Shown here piece by piece: positions 16,803 to 24,895 of a stretch of 64,000 nt of DNA (position 1 is the first letter of the stretch; the number at the start of each line of letters is the position of its first letter). Under the pieces are notes generated by a model. It ran no database searches. It saw only the letters and a program-made list of their open reading frames with translations, and had not been told where the DNA came from. A program made the translations under genes and the position numbers. Source of the stretch: Clostridia bacterium (GTDB lineage: Bacteria; Bacillota; Clostridia; Christensenellales; Aristaeellaceae); NCBI GenBank assembly GCA_017465155.1, contig JAFTWV010000014.1:30567-94566 (forward strand), given 5' to 3'.

Positions 16803-17284
16803 GCTCTCTGCGGCAGCAGGTACAGGCCGCACTGATGGAAGTGCCTGCAAGACGCAGGCCTGCGCTTCGCAGGAGTGACGCGCCGGATGCGCTGCTTGCC
16901 ACTGATCTTCCGCTTGCCGCGTCCGAGGAGGAGGCAGCGGCGTTTATCTGCGGGATGACTGCACAGGGCTGGCGGGTGACGCGTCAGGGCAGCTGGCTGC
17001 TGCTGGATGCGGAGGTACCTGTTCCGGAGCTTCGGCTTCCTGCGGTGCTTCGGGGCGAGTGCGGCTGCTGTATATCGCTGCTTATGAGGCATCAGGAGGC
17101 AGGAGAGGCAGCGGCGTACATCCGCGCGGTAGTCAAGGCCTCCGAGGCGGGAAGGCAGCCATTTGAAAGGCTTTGTTTGCAGCTTCATGCGGAGCTGGCA
17201 GCCATGCTGCGCAGGCAGCAGCCGCTTCCGGGAGCGCTCGTGCCATATCTGTGTCAGGCTTACCACGATCTTTACCATACATGA
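16796..17284 (+). CDS. Uncharacterised 162-residue protein, GTG start
   Basis: The GTG start at 16796 lies inside the end of the DUF1934 gene (7-base overlap), and the stop is 12 bases before the MBL hydrolase start, so it is the middle gene of an operon. The protein is Ala-, Arg- and Leu-rich and probably helical (EAAAFICGMTAQGWRVTRQG is the best-ordered part), with a GECGCC cysteine cluster near residue 90 and no membrane segment. I recognise no family. The good operonic context makes it a real gene. Confidence 0.75.
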   Translation: MLSSLRQQVQAALMEVPARRRPALRRSDAPDALLATDLPLAASEEEAAAFICGMTAQGWRVTRQGSWLLLDAEVPVPELRLPAVLRGECGCCISLLMRHQEAGEAAAYIRAVVKASEAGRQPFERLCLQLHAELAAMLRRQQPLPGALVPYLCQAYHDLYHT

Positions 17285-17296
17285 GGAGGAATGTCC

Positions 17297-17947
17297 ATGA
17301 TCATCAGCTGCATCGGCCATGCCAAATTCCTGATTGAGCTGGAGAACGGCCAGCGCATCGTAACGGATCCCTACGACGCGACCTGCGGATATCCCGTGAC
17401 GGAGACGCCTGCGGATGTGGTGCTGGTATCACATGGACACCATGATCACAATGCCGTGGATACCATGCCGGAATCTGCCCGTGTGATTGATCAGGCTGGT
17501 GTCTATGACCTTGGAGATGGCGTGACACTTACGGCAATTACTGCTGATCATGACGATGCGGGCGGAAGCAAGCGCGGCAAAACGCTGCTGTTTAATTTGT
17601 TCGCGGAAGGACTGCATGTGGGGCATATGGGTGATCTGGGGCATATTCCCACTCCTGAACAGCGCATGCAGCTTGGAAGGACGGATGTGCTGATGATTCC
17701 CGTTGGGGGACACTTTACCATTGATGCGGTTACTGCGAAGGAGGTTGCGGCGCTGCTGGAGGCTCGTGTGGTGCTGCCCATGCATTACAGAACCCGCGCC
17801 AATGCAGGATGGCCCATTCAGCCGGTGGAGTCCTTCACGCAGCTGTACCAGACGCCTGTGGAACAGCTTGACCTGCTGCGTATCGCTGCAGGCGACCTTG
17901 AATGTCAGCCCGAGGTGGCAGTGCTGCTGCCGCAAAGCCTCAGGTAA
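17297..17947 (+). CDS. MBL-fold metal-dependent hydrolase (UlaG/YtkL-like)
   Basis: The 216-residue protein has the metallo-beta-lactamase zinc motif VLVSHGHHDHNAVD near residue 38, LHVGHMGDLGHIPT near 108, VLMIPVGGHFTIDA near 135 and the last ligand block VVLPMHYRT near 160. It looks like the UPF0173/YtkL group of cytosolic metal-dependent hydrolases with unknown substrate. Two ATG codons are close; the one at 17297 was chosen since AGGAGG is seven bases before it, while the one at 17291 is too close to it. Confidence 0.92.
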   Translation: MIISCIGHAKFLIELENGQRIVTDPYDATCGYPVTETPADVVLVSHGHHDHNAVDTMPESARVIDQAGVYDLGDGVTLTAITADHDDAGGSKRGKTLLFNLFAEGLHVGHMGDLGHIPTPEQRMQLGRTDVLMIPVGGHFTIDAVTAKEVAALLEARVVLPMHYRTRANAGWPIQPVESFTQLYQTPVEQLDLLRIAAGDLECQPEVAVLLPQSLR

Positions 17948-17980
17948 CAGGAATACGACAAATGCAAAGGAGGGTTTACC

Positions 17981-18460
17981 ATGGGCAAGAAAGTCGGCAA
18001 ACTCATCAAAGCAGCCCGTACTGGCGCAGATCTGACGCAGGAGCAGCTGGCCCGGAAGATCAGCGGGTTGTCTGCCAATGATATCAGCCTTGCGGAACGC
18101 GGCGAAAAGGATCTGACGCAGGCGCAGCTGAAAAAGATTGCCACCATTACTGGCGTGACGCAGGCTTCGCTTATCAACGCGGCGAAGGAAGAGAAATCCT
18201 CGGGGACGAAAAAGACCACAACAACCACGAAAAAGGCCAAAACGCCCAGCAATGCCAACACCACCATGAAGGTCACCAGCACCGAGAAGAAGCTCGTCGA
18301 GGCATACCGCCTTGCTTCTTCGGATGATAAGAAAAGAGCCATGAACATCCTTAAGGGGCAGGAAACGGGTCTGGACGCGCTGCTGGACGGCGCTGATGTA
18401 GCGGATAAGTTCGAGGACGTGCTGGAGGATGTCATCGGCGGCATTCTGGGTGGAAGGTAA
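17981..18460 (+). CDS. XRE-type helix-turn-helix protein
   Basis: The 159-residue protein has an N-terminal HTH of the XRE/Cro type (residues 5-60; LTQEQLARKISGLSANDISLAERG), a low-complexity Lys/Thr/Ser linker (about 70-100), and a C-terminal helical part ending in an acidic stretch (DGADVADKFEDVLEDVIGG). The first helix reads like a normal DNA-binding HTH, but the recognition region is slightly atypical. GGAGG precedes the ATG. It sits between the MBL hydrolase and a DMT transporter, probably in one operon. Confidence 0.85.
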   Translation: MGKKVGKLIKAARTGADLTQEQLARKISGLSANDISLAERGEKDLTQAQLKKIATITGVTQASLINAAKEEKSSGTKKTTTTTKKAKTPSNANTTMKVTSTEKKLVEAYRLASSDDKKRAMNILKGQETGLDALLDGADVADKFEDVLEDVIGGILGGR

Positions 18461-18466
18461 GGACAC

Positions 18467-19297
18467 ATGATCAATCTTGCATTGGCAATTCTCAGCAGCA
18501 TGGCAATTTCCGTGCTCATGCGCCTGAGCAGCCGTCACACGTCCAACAGCCTGACGGTGCTTGCGGCCAACTATATGATGTGTACCGCTGCGGCAGCTTT
18601 CCTGACTGGCTGGCCGCTGTTCCCGTCAGGAGATGGTACTGTACTGACGCTCTCCATAGGCACAGCGACAGGCGTACTGTATCTGCTGGGCTTTGTGTTG
18701 CTCCGGTGGAACATCAGCAGGAATGGACTTGTGCTTCCGGCAACGTTCCAGAAGCTGGGGGTGATTGTCCCGACGCTGGCGGCGGTGCTGCTCTTTGGCG
18801 AAACGCCGCGCGTACTGCAGCTGATCGGCGTAGTTGTGGCGATTGCAGCCATCCTGATCATGCAGGAACGCGGGGAAAGCAATGCTGGGAGCATGGGTGG
18901 ACTGGTGCTGCTTCTGCTGGCTGGCGGGTGCTCGGACGTCATGTCCAAGGTGTTTGAGCAGTATGGCAATGCAGCGCAGGAAAATCACTTCCTGTTGAGC
19001 ATTTTTGTGGTGGCATTGGTGCTGTGTATCATCCTGTGTATCGTGAAAAAGCAGGGCGTGACGCTGCCTGACGTGCTCTATGGTTTTGCCATCGGCATTC
19101 CGAACTATATGTCAGCCCGTTTCCTGCTGCGCGCGCTGATGCAGGTGCCGGCCGTGGTGGTCTATCCGACATTCAGTGTGGGCACCATCGTGCTGGTAAC
19201 GCTGGTGGGCGTGGTGTTCTTTCACGAGCGCCTGGATCGTCGGAAGCTGCTGGCGCTGGGGATGATTCTTGTTTCGCTTGTGCTGTTGAACGTGTAA
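18467..19297 (+). CDS. DMT/EamA-family transporter
   Basis: The 276-residue protein has about ten hydrophobic segments and two EamA-like halves; VLPATFQKLGVIVPTLAAVLLFGETP in the first and VYPTFSVGTIVLVTLVGVVFF followed by HERLD in the second are the conserved helix-four-type blocks. It should export or import a small metabolite across the inner membrane. It begins six bases after the HTH gene. A strong terminator follows. Confidence 0.9.
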   Translation: MINLALAILSSMAISVLMRLSSRHTSNSLTVLAANYMMCTAAAAFLTGWPLFPSGDGTVLTLSIGTATGVLYLLGFVLLRWNISRNGLVLPATFQKLGVIVPTLAAVLLFGETPRVLQLIGVVVAIAAILIMQERGESNAGSMGGLVLLLLAGGCSDVMSKVFEQYGNAAQENHFLLSIFVVALVLCIILCIVKKQGVTLPDVLYGFAIGIPNYMSARFLLRALMQVPAVVVYPTFSVGTIVLVTLVGVVFFHERLDRRKLLALGMILVSLVLLNV

Positions 19298-19302
19298 AGC
19301 AT

Positions 19303-19340
19303 GCCGATTCTCTGGGTCAGAGAATCGGCTCTTTCTGTTT
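19303..19340 (+). terminator. Terminator of the DMT transporter operon
   Basis: Perfect 11-bp arms GCCGATTCTCT/AGAGAATCGGC with a 5-base loop, followed by TCTTTCTGTTT. Confidence 0.85.
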
Positions 19341-19374
19341 ATCAAGAATTTTTGAAAAAAGTTCATTTTTCCTC

Positions 19375-19403
19375 TTGACACATTTCAAAACCTGTGTTAT
19401 TAT
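19375..19403 (+). promoter_or_regulatory. Promoter of tRNA-Val
   Basis: TTGACA (19375-19380), 17-base gap, TATTAT (19398-19403), 42 bases before the tRNA 5' end. Confidence 0.8.
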
Positions 19404-19445
19404 ATATAACGTTGACGGCACACAAGCCAGAAACAAAAAGAATAT

Positions 19446-19519
19446 GGGATTATAGCTCAGTTGGTTAGAGCGCCACGTTGACATCGTGGAGGTCATAGGT
19501 TCGAGCCCTACTAATCCCA
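19446..19519 (+). tRNA. tRNA-Val(GAC)
   Basis: The 74-nt sequence folds as a tRNA: acceptor GGGATTA/TAATCCC, D stem GCTC/GAGC, anticodon stem CCACG/CGTGG with loop TTGACAT giving anticodon GAC (Val), and T loop TTCGAGC. CCA is not encoded. The outermost T-stem pair is A-C rather than a Watson-Crick pair. It is a lone tRNA with its own promoter and terminator. Confidence 0.93.
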
Positions 19520-19522
19520 CTG

Positions 19523-19562
19523 AAACCGCAAGCCTTGAATTAACAGGGTTTGCGGTTTTTTT
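19523..19562 (+). terminator. Terminator after tRNA-Val
   Basis: AAACCGCAA pairs with TTGCGGTTT and is followed by a run of Ts. Confidence 0.85.
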
Positions 19563-19638
19563 GTGTTATTCAGTCCTTCTGTAAAGAGTATCATCACGAG
19601 GAGCGTTTATACGATAGAAGAAACAAATACTCTCCATG

Positions 19639-19667
19639 TTGTAAGATGGTTGAAAATATGCTATAAT
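19639..19667 (+). promoter_or_regulatory. Promoter of the PPC-domain gene
   Basis: TTGTAA (19639-19644), 17-base gap, TATAAT (19662-19667). It leaves an untranslated leader of about 120 bases before the ATG at 19794, in which I see no clear structure. Confidence 0.6.
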
Positions 19668-19793
19668 TCGTGTATCGGTGGAAGTGAATCCGTGCGTTTC
19701 AAAAATAAATGGATGGATGACATAGGTACACTCTGGCTTTGGATCGGCATGTCTGCTGAAGTAAGAATGTTCACCACAAAAAGGAGGAATACG

Positions 19794-20216
19794 ATGGAAT
19801 ACCGACGCTTTGGCAATACCGTCCTGATGCGCGTTGACCGCGGCGAAGAGGTGCTCGCGCAGCTCAAGGCCATGGCGATTCAGGAAAACGTACGCCTTGC
19901 CAGTGTGCGGGCGCTTGGCGCCGTGAATGACTTCACAGTAGGTGTGTTCAAAACCAGGGAGAAGAAGTATTATGCCAATCGCTTCACCGGTGATCATGAG
20001 ATTGTGTCGCTGACCGGCACTATATCGACCATGAGCGGCGAATACTACGCACATCTTCACATGAGCGCAGGCGATGAACAGGGCCGTGTGTTTGGTGGAC
20101 ATCTCAATGAGGCCGTTGTGAGCGCGACCTGTGAGATGGTTGTTCAGATCATCGACGGTGAGGTGGATCGTGCGTTCGATGAGGACGTAGGATTGAATCT
20201 GTTCCGCTTCATCTAA
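19794..20216 (+). CDS. PPC (DUF296) domain DNA-binding-like protein
   Basis: The 140-residue protein is a single PPC/DUF296 domain. It has MRVDRGEEVLAQLKAMA, SVRALGAVNDFTVGVF and the His cluster YAHLHMSAGDEQGRVFGGHL, where the histidines probably bind a metal as in the bacterial PPC structures. Plant members with AT-hooks bind DNA, but bacterial ones lack the AT-hook and their role is unknown. AAGGAGG precedes the ATG at 19794; the longer open frame upstream covers the promoter and is rejected. Confidence 0.92.
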   Translation: MEYRRFGNTVLMRVDRGEEVLAQLKAMAIQENVRLASVRALGAVNDFTVGVFKTREKKYYANRFTGDHEIVSLTGTISTMSGEYYAHLHMSAGDEQGRVFGGHLNEAVVSATCEMVVQIIDGEVDRAFDEDVGLNLFRFI

Positions 20217-20217
20217 G

Positions 20218-20258
20218 AAAAAGGCAGTCAGGGAATTACATCCGCTGACTGCCTTTTG
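20218..20258. terminator. Bidirectional terminator between convergent genes
   Basis: Perfect 10-bp arms AAGGCAGTCA/TGACTGCCTT, with A-run on one side and T-run on the other, serving both the PPC gene and the DUF4091 gene. Confidence 0.85.
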
Positions 20259-20264
20259 ATGTGC

Positions 20265-21908
20265 TTATAATCTCGTAAGGATCTCCTGATTCACCCGCTG
20301 CCGCAGCTGCAGGATGTCGTGACTTGCGGCCATGGTCGAGAATGTCAGCCTTCCTCCGAAGGCTGTATCAAGCAGATGGACGACGTACTCACGGCTGGTC
20401 AGACTGGACAGAAATTCCAGCGCACGCATGTCCTGCAGGGCATGCGTGGTGACCATCAGACGGAGAGACTCCTCCGGGAAACCGTCTGGGCCTGGATAAA
20501 CCTGAAAAGGATCACCTGCTGGTACGCCGCAGTCTGCATCCGTAACAGCGTGGGGATCAACAGCATAGTGGGAATACATGCAATTGTAGAAATTGTAGCC
20601 CCAGTGCAGGAAGCCCTCGGCATTCCAGCGGAACAGCTGCGCGCCGAGGATGCGGTTTCTGCTGGAGGGAAGGGCAATGAATGTGTTGGACATCTGTTGA
20701 TACTGGGCGCAGCAGTAGTACACCCAAAGCCCTGGGGTCTGTGCGGAAAGGAATGGTTCGACGCGGTTTGTCGCCACAACGGGATGGTTGACAATGCCCT
20801 GCTGGTAGTAGCTGAAATTGCTCAGTGCATCCATGATGACGCAGCCCTGCAGGAGATCGTCCACCTGATTGCGGGCGGCAAGATAGCTGGACAAATGCCT
20901 GTCGGATGGCTCGTCAGAGATGTGCCAGCGGACATGATCGGAAACGCCCTCATCGGCAAATACCTGCCGCAGTGCGGGAATGTAGGCGGCTAAAAATGTC
21001 CGGTATGCACTGCATACGGCTGGTGTATCCCAGCCAAAGAGCTGGCCGTATTCGCCGTTGACAGTCGCCATGATCTTAGGCGCATGCTGTGCGCCCCACT
21101 GCGTGTACAGGTGCGCAGGCTCAAAGTGCGTCACGCCGCAGTCCTTGCACATCTTGATCCAGCGCCGCAGCTTATCCATGTTGAAATGGTAGGTGCTTCC
21201 ATCAAGAAAGACGTCTACCAGCTGTGTGGTCAGACGTTCACCACCGACAGCTGTGTCCAGCGGAGGCGTATGAATGGGCGTGAGTACCAAGTTCATGCCG
21301 TGCCGGACGGCTGTGCGAAGGAAGCGCTCGATCAGCGTCCAGTGTGCTTCACTGAAGGCTTCCACACCGTAATGCTGTGCGATGCAGTCGCAATGGAACC
21401 AGCGGGTCAGCAGGAGACGCTGCGGCGGCAGGGAAGCGGGGAGCAGTTCGATATGCACCACGCGCTCTGCCAGCAGCATACCTTGCTCGTCCAGCAGCTG
21501 AAGCGTCAATGGAAATACACCGGACAAAGACTCGTCCTCTGCGAAAACATCCACCCAAATGCAGCTCCACTGCCGGCTGCTTTTCAGTGCATGGGGTTTG
21601 AGCTCCGTCAGCAGATCAGGATACAAACCGGGGTGTCCATCCTGAAGAAGCGGATCAGTGCAGTCATCGTACATCGCCATCTGCACGGGTACCTGCTGCA
21701 CCCTGCGCAGCTGCACAAATCGTGACAGCGGAGAATCAAGCTGCAGCTGCACTTCATGCTGTCCGGGTATATCCTGACGGAAGGCCAGCTGAAAGGAAAT
21801 GATTTCATTCCGGAAACCTTGGAGTGTCAGAGGGCGCTCAGCGGGAGCGTTGTCCAGGAATACCTTTTCCAGAGAGGACAGGATTCTTGTATCGATTGTA
21901 GGGTTCAT
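20265..21908 (-). CDS. DUF4091 domain protein, glycoside-hydrolase-like
   Basis: The 547-residue protein matches proteins with a beta-sandwich N-terminus (FRNEIISFQLAFR) and a TIM-barrel-like body (LVLTPIHTPPLDTAVGG; VRWHISDEPSDRHL, where Asp-Glu is the likely acid pair) ending in DUF4091 (GDPFQVYPGPDGFPEESLRL, then LQDMRALEFL). DUF4091 members occur in carbohydrate-degradation loci, and enzyme activity is presumed but unproven. No signal peptide is present, so it appears cytosolic. The start at 21908 has AGGAACAC before it. A single-gene unit. Confidence 0.85.
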   Translation of the reverse strand: MNPTIDTRILSSLEKVFLDNAPAERPLTLQGFRNEIISFQLAFRQDIPGQHEVQLQLDSPLSRFVQLRRVQQVPVQMAMYDDCTDPLLQDGHPGLYPDLLTELKPHALKSSRQWSCIWVDVFAEDESLSGVFPLTLQLLDEQGMLLAERVVHIELLPASLPPQRLLLTRWFHCDCIAQHYGVEAFSEAHWTLIERFLRTAVRHGMNLVLTPIHTPPLDTAVGGERLTTQLVDVFLDGSTYHFNMDKLRRWIKMCKDCGVTHFEPAHLYTQWGAQHAPKIMATVNGEYGQLFGWDTPAVCSAYRTFLAAYIPALRQVFADEGVSDHVRWHISDEPSDRHLSSYLAARNQVDDLLQGCVIMDALSNFSYYQQGIVNHPVVATNRVEPFLSAQTPGLWVYYCCAQYQQMSNTFIALPSSRNRILGAQLFRWNAEGFLHWGYNFYNCMYSHYAVDPHAVTDADCGVPAGDPFQVYPGPDGFPEESLRLMVTTHALQDMRALEFLSSLTSREYVVHLLDTAFGGRLTFSTMAASHDILQLRQRVNQEILTRL

Positions 21909-21984
21909 ATGTGTTCCTGCTTTCCTGTGAGGTTGTCTGTATGATACCATGGCTGCCGGAGGATGTCCAGTCCCATTACGCAAT

Positions 21985-22013
21985 CAACCGCCGGAGCTGC
22001 GTGCCCCGGCGGC
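21985..22013 (-). terminator. Hairpin after the solute-binding protein gene
   Basis: CCGCCGG and CCGGCGG arms with a 9-12 base loop just after the stop at 22022. The T-tract on the minus strand is short (TTGATTG). Confidence 0.45.
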
Positions 22014-22021
22014 TTCGTAGT

Positions 22022-23062
22022 TTATTTGCTGCAGATTTCACAGCCCTCGCAGGAGGAATGCTCATTGTTGATCTTTTCCACAAACTGCATGTCAACCATA
22101 CTATCGTAGTCGTATTCGCCGTCAAACAGACCGGAAGTAATGGTAACCTCCATGCAGGTAGTCACAGCCTGTTCGCTGATGAAGCCGTCGAGGCTCCACA
22201 GGTTATCCTCGTAGGCGCGGTCAAGGGCAGCCTTGCGGCCCTCGTCCGTCAGGGTGGGAAACTCGATCTCCAGCACGCGGGCGGCCATTTCGCGATCCGC
22301 CTGAACGGCGCCGAGTGCGCGGATGATGGCACGAACAAAGGCCTCGCAGGTGTCTGGGTCATCGTCAATGACGGACTGCTTTACGCCAATCACGGAGTAA
22401 GCGTAATCGCCCAGATCAGGGAACTTCACGAAGGGCTCCTCAAAGATACCTGCTGTCACGCCTTCGGAGATTTGTGGCTCACCGCCGTTGCCGATGTCGC
22501 CCTGACCGTACTGAAGCATTGCGGTCACGGTGGAGGCGTCGGCATTTTCGGAAAGCGTTACGTCTGTATCGGGATCAAGGCCCACGGATTTGATCAGGTA
22601 GCGTGTCAGCACATTGGGGGAACCACCGTAGCGACCGGCAATGATGACCTTGCCCTTCAGGAAAGCGGCCATGTCCTCCGGGCTGTTGCTGGCAGGGGTA
22701 AGGCCCTTGCGAGCGAAGAGATACACATTGGCTCGGTTGACGCAGTTAACGATGGCACGGATTGGATCGTCATTGCCCTGATTGGCAAAGTTGTAGCTGT
22801 CCACGCCGCCGATGGCAGCAAAGGCGTCACCGGATACGACAGCTGTTACATGCGCGCCGCCGGTTGCCTGAACGACGCTGACGTCAAGGCCTTCCTCGGC
22901 GAAGTAACCCTCATGGATGGCTACATACAGCGGCAGATAGCCGATCAGGTGAACAGGTTCTGACACCACGATGGATCGGAGCGCAGTGTCTTCTGCCATG
23001 GCGCAGGGCGCGAACGCCAGCAGCGAGGCAGCCAGCAGCAAGGGGAGAATACGTCTGTTCAT
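22022..23062 (-). CDS. ABC transporter substrate-binding protein (NMT1/SsuA type)
   Basis: A 346-residue protein with signal peptide (RILPLLLAASLLAFAPCAMA) and an SsuA/THI5-like fold: HLIGYLPLYVAIHEGYFAEEGLDV at residues 30-55, GGVDSYNFANQGND near 90, GKVIIAGRYGGSPN near 140. It should bind a small organic or sulfonated compound, or a thiamine precursor, and pass it to the permease and ATPase upstream. It ends in a cysteine cluster (CEGCEICSK), unusual for this family. There is no good lipobox, although a cysteine lies near the cleavage site. GGAGG precedes the start at 23062. Confidence 0.85.
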   Translation of the reverse strand: MNRRILPLLLAASLLAFAPCAMAEDTALRSIVVSEPVHLIGYLPLYVAIHEGYFAEEGLDVSVVQATGGAHVTAVVSGDAFAAIGGVDSYNFANQGNDDPIRAIVNCVNRANVYLFARKGLTPASNSPEDMAAFLKGKVIIAGRYGGSPNVLTRYLIKSVGLDPDTDVTLSENADASTVTAMLQYGQGDIGNGGEPQISEGVTAGIFEEPFVKFPDLGDYAYSVIGVKQSVIDDDPDTCEAFVRAIIRALGAVQADREMAARVLEIEFPTLTDEGRKAALDRAYEDNLWSLDGFISEQAVTTCMEVTITSGLFDGEYDYDSMVDMQFVEKINNEHSSCEGCEICSK

Positions 23063-23084
23063 GGGAAGCACCTCCGTGACAGAT

Positions 23085-23879
23085 TTATTCCGGCTTTCGG
23101 GCTGACCACCGGTGCATGAGCAGTCGCTCCAGCAGCACTACACCTGCGTACATCAGCACGCTCACGATGGACAGCACCACGACTCCGACCCAAACCAGCT
23201 TCAGGTCGAATGTCGTACCAGCGTACACAATCATACGCCCAAGTCCTCGGTCTGATGCAATGAATTCGCCGACGATCGAACCGGCCATGGCCAGTGCGAT
23301 GTTAACCCGCAGCCCGGTGATGATCGAGGGCATGGCGGAAGGAACAACCAGGCGTGTAAAAATCTGTCGCCTTTTGGCACCCAGAGAGATCATCAGCGTT
23401 GACAGGGCCGGATCAACGGTCTGTACGCCGCTGTAGGCAGACATAATGGAAACGATCACCGTCATCAGGAATGCCAGAACAACCTTCGAAGAGAAGCCGA
23501 TGCCGAACCAGATCACCAGAACTGGCGCGAGGGCCAGCTTCGGAAGTGCATTCAGGACGATCATCCATGGTTCTGCAACCAGTGCCGTTCTGCGGGAAAA
23601 CCAGAGCAGCAGCCCCAGTATGCTGCCAATGGAGGTGCCCAGCAGAAAGCCGAGGATGGTCGAGGAGGCTGTGTAGGCGATATCACGCCATAGCTGACCG
23701 GATTGCCACTTGATCACGGCAGTATCCCATATCTGACGAGGGCTGGAGAAAAAGAAGGGATCGATCAGCCCCATCCGGCTTCCTGCCTCCCACAGGAGGA
23801 TCAGTGCCAGCAATATTCCCCAGCGCCATGCATTGATCATGAGCATTGAAAGCGGTCGGGCTTTATGCATGCGGGTCAT
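23085..23879 (-). CDS. ABC transporter permease (SsuC/ThiX type)
   Basis: The 264-residue protein has about six membrane segments and the permease EAA loop (SLGAKRRQIFTRLVVPSAMP, about residue 165), followed by GLGRMIVYAG. It begins inside the end of the ATPase gene (17-base overlap), showing coupled synthesis. With the binding protein and ATPase it forms a complete importer for a small organic substrate, of the nitrate/sulfonate/taurine/pyrimidine class. Substrate not determined. Confidence 0.93.
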   Translation of the reverse strand: MTRMHKARPLSMLMINAWRWGILLALILLWEAGSRMGLIDPFFFSSPRQIWDTAVIKWQSGQLWRDIAYTASSTILGFLLGTSIGSILGLLLWFSRRTALVAEPWMIVLNALPKLALAPVLVIWFGIGFSSKVVLAFLMTVIVSIMSAYSGVQTVDPALSTLMISLGAKRRQIFTRLVVPSAMPSIITGLRVNIALAMAGSIVGEFIASDRGLGRMIVYAGTTFDLKLVWVGVVVLSIVSVLMYAGVVLLERLLMHRWSARKPE

Positions 23880-24651
23880 GACGCTTCACCTCCTGATCCA
23901 GCAGCTGCATGATTTCGCCCTTGATTTCAATCAGCCGGGGGAGGGCGAGTGTCTTGAGCGTACGAGGTTTCTCCTGCGGCAGATGATAATGTGCGATGAT
24001 CCGTCCTGGTTGGCTGCCCATGATCAGTACTTCGTCTGACAGGAGCAGGGCTTCATCAACGTCATGGGTGATGAAAAGGACGGTTTTGTCTTTTTTCATA
24101 CAGACATCGGTGAGCAGCTCCTGCAGGTGGAGACGGGTGATCGCATCCAGAGCGCCGAAGGGCTCATCCAAAAGGAGAAGCGGCTTACCGGTTTGCAGTG
24201 TACGCACAAGCGCTGCACGCTGCCGCTGTCCTCCCGAAAGCTCATCGGGACGACGACGCAGCATGGTTTCCAGGCCGCATGCCCGGGCGTCGGGAAGCGC
24301 TGCATCAAGCGCCTTGCTGCGGCGAACGCCATGAAGCGTCTGGCTGAGAATGATGTTGTCTGCAACCGTTCGCCACGGCAAAAGCAGATCCTTTTGCAGC
24401 ATGTAGCCCGTCATTCCCGGCCGCAGAAGCATCGATTCACCATTCAGGGTTACATCGCCGCTGTCAGGCGCCATGAGGCCGGCAATGATGTTGAACAGTG
24501 TCGATTTACCGCAGCCGCTGGGACCCAGAATCGAGAGGAAACGGCCTTCGTCAAGGGTAAAGGAGAGGTTCTCGATGGCGGCGACCGCATTTTCTCCGCT
24601 GCCGAACCGCTTTGACAGCCCCGCGACCCGGAGGTAAGCCTGGTTTGGCAT
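23863..24651 (-). CDS. ABC transporter ATP-binding protein (SsuB/ThiZ type)
   Basis: The 262-residue ATPase has Walker A GPSGCGKST (near residue 42), Q-loop MLQKDLLLPW, signature LSGGQRQRAALVRTL, Walker B LLLLDEPFGALD and H-loop FITHDVDEAL. It powers the adjacent permease and binding protein. It is the first gene of the operon (ATPase, permease, binding protein). The start at 24651 matches the start of the fold. I looked for a thiamine riboswitch in front of it and did not see one. Confidence 0.95.
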   Translation of the reverse strand: MPNQAYLRVAGLSKRFGSGENAVAAIENLSFTLDEGRFLSILGPSGCGKSTLFNIIAGLMAPDSGDVTLNGESMLLRPGMTGYMLQKDLLLPWRTVADNIILSQTLHGVRRSKALDAALPDARACGLETMLRRRPDELSGGQRQRAALVRTLQTGKPLLLLDEPFGALDAITRLHLQELLTDVCMKKDKTVLFITHDVDEALLLSDEVLIMGSQPGRIIAHYHLPQEKPRTLKTLALPRLIEIKGEIMQLLDQEVKRHDPHA

Positions 24652-24819
24652 GGTTCACATCCTTTCGGGACAGGGCGGAGTCGGATGTGCCCTGCCGTCA
24701 ACATCAGGGTATGCAGAAAAGGAAGTTTTGGCACAACGTAAAAGACGCTGCACCTGTGGTTCGATTGATCCTGGCTGCAATGGCGACGGGTTTATCCTCA
24801 GGGAAGACGGAAGTGCTGA

Positions 24820-24859
24820 AAGAGAAAAAGCATCGTCCGGAGGTCTTCCGGACGATGCT
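24820..24859 (-). terminator. Terminator of glgP
   Basis: Perfect 12-bp arms AGCATCGTCCGG/CCGGACGATGCT with a 7-base loop, followed on the minus strand by TTTTTCTCTTTC. It ends the malQ-glgP transcript. Confidence 0.9.
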
Positions 24860-24895
24860 GACGTTATGAGGCTCCAGCAGGCTGAAAATAGCCTG

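Noticed and set aside
19563-19793. Longer N-terminus for the PPC-domain protein.
   Set aside because: The region contains the likely promoter, and AAGGAGG points to the ATG at 19794.
24652-24819. Possible TPP riboswitch before the NMT1-type transporter.
   Set aside because: The conserved CUGAGA and GAACCUGAU elements of the thi-box are not present in the right order.
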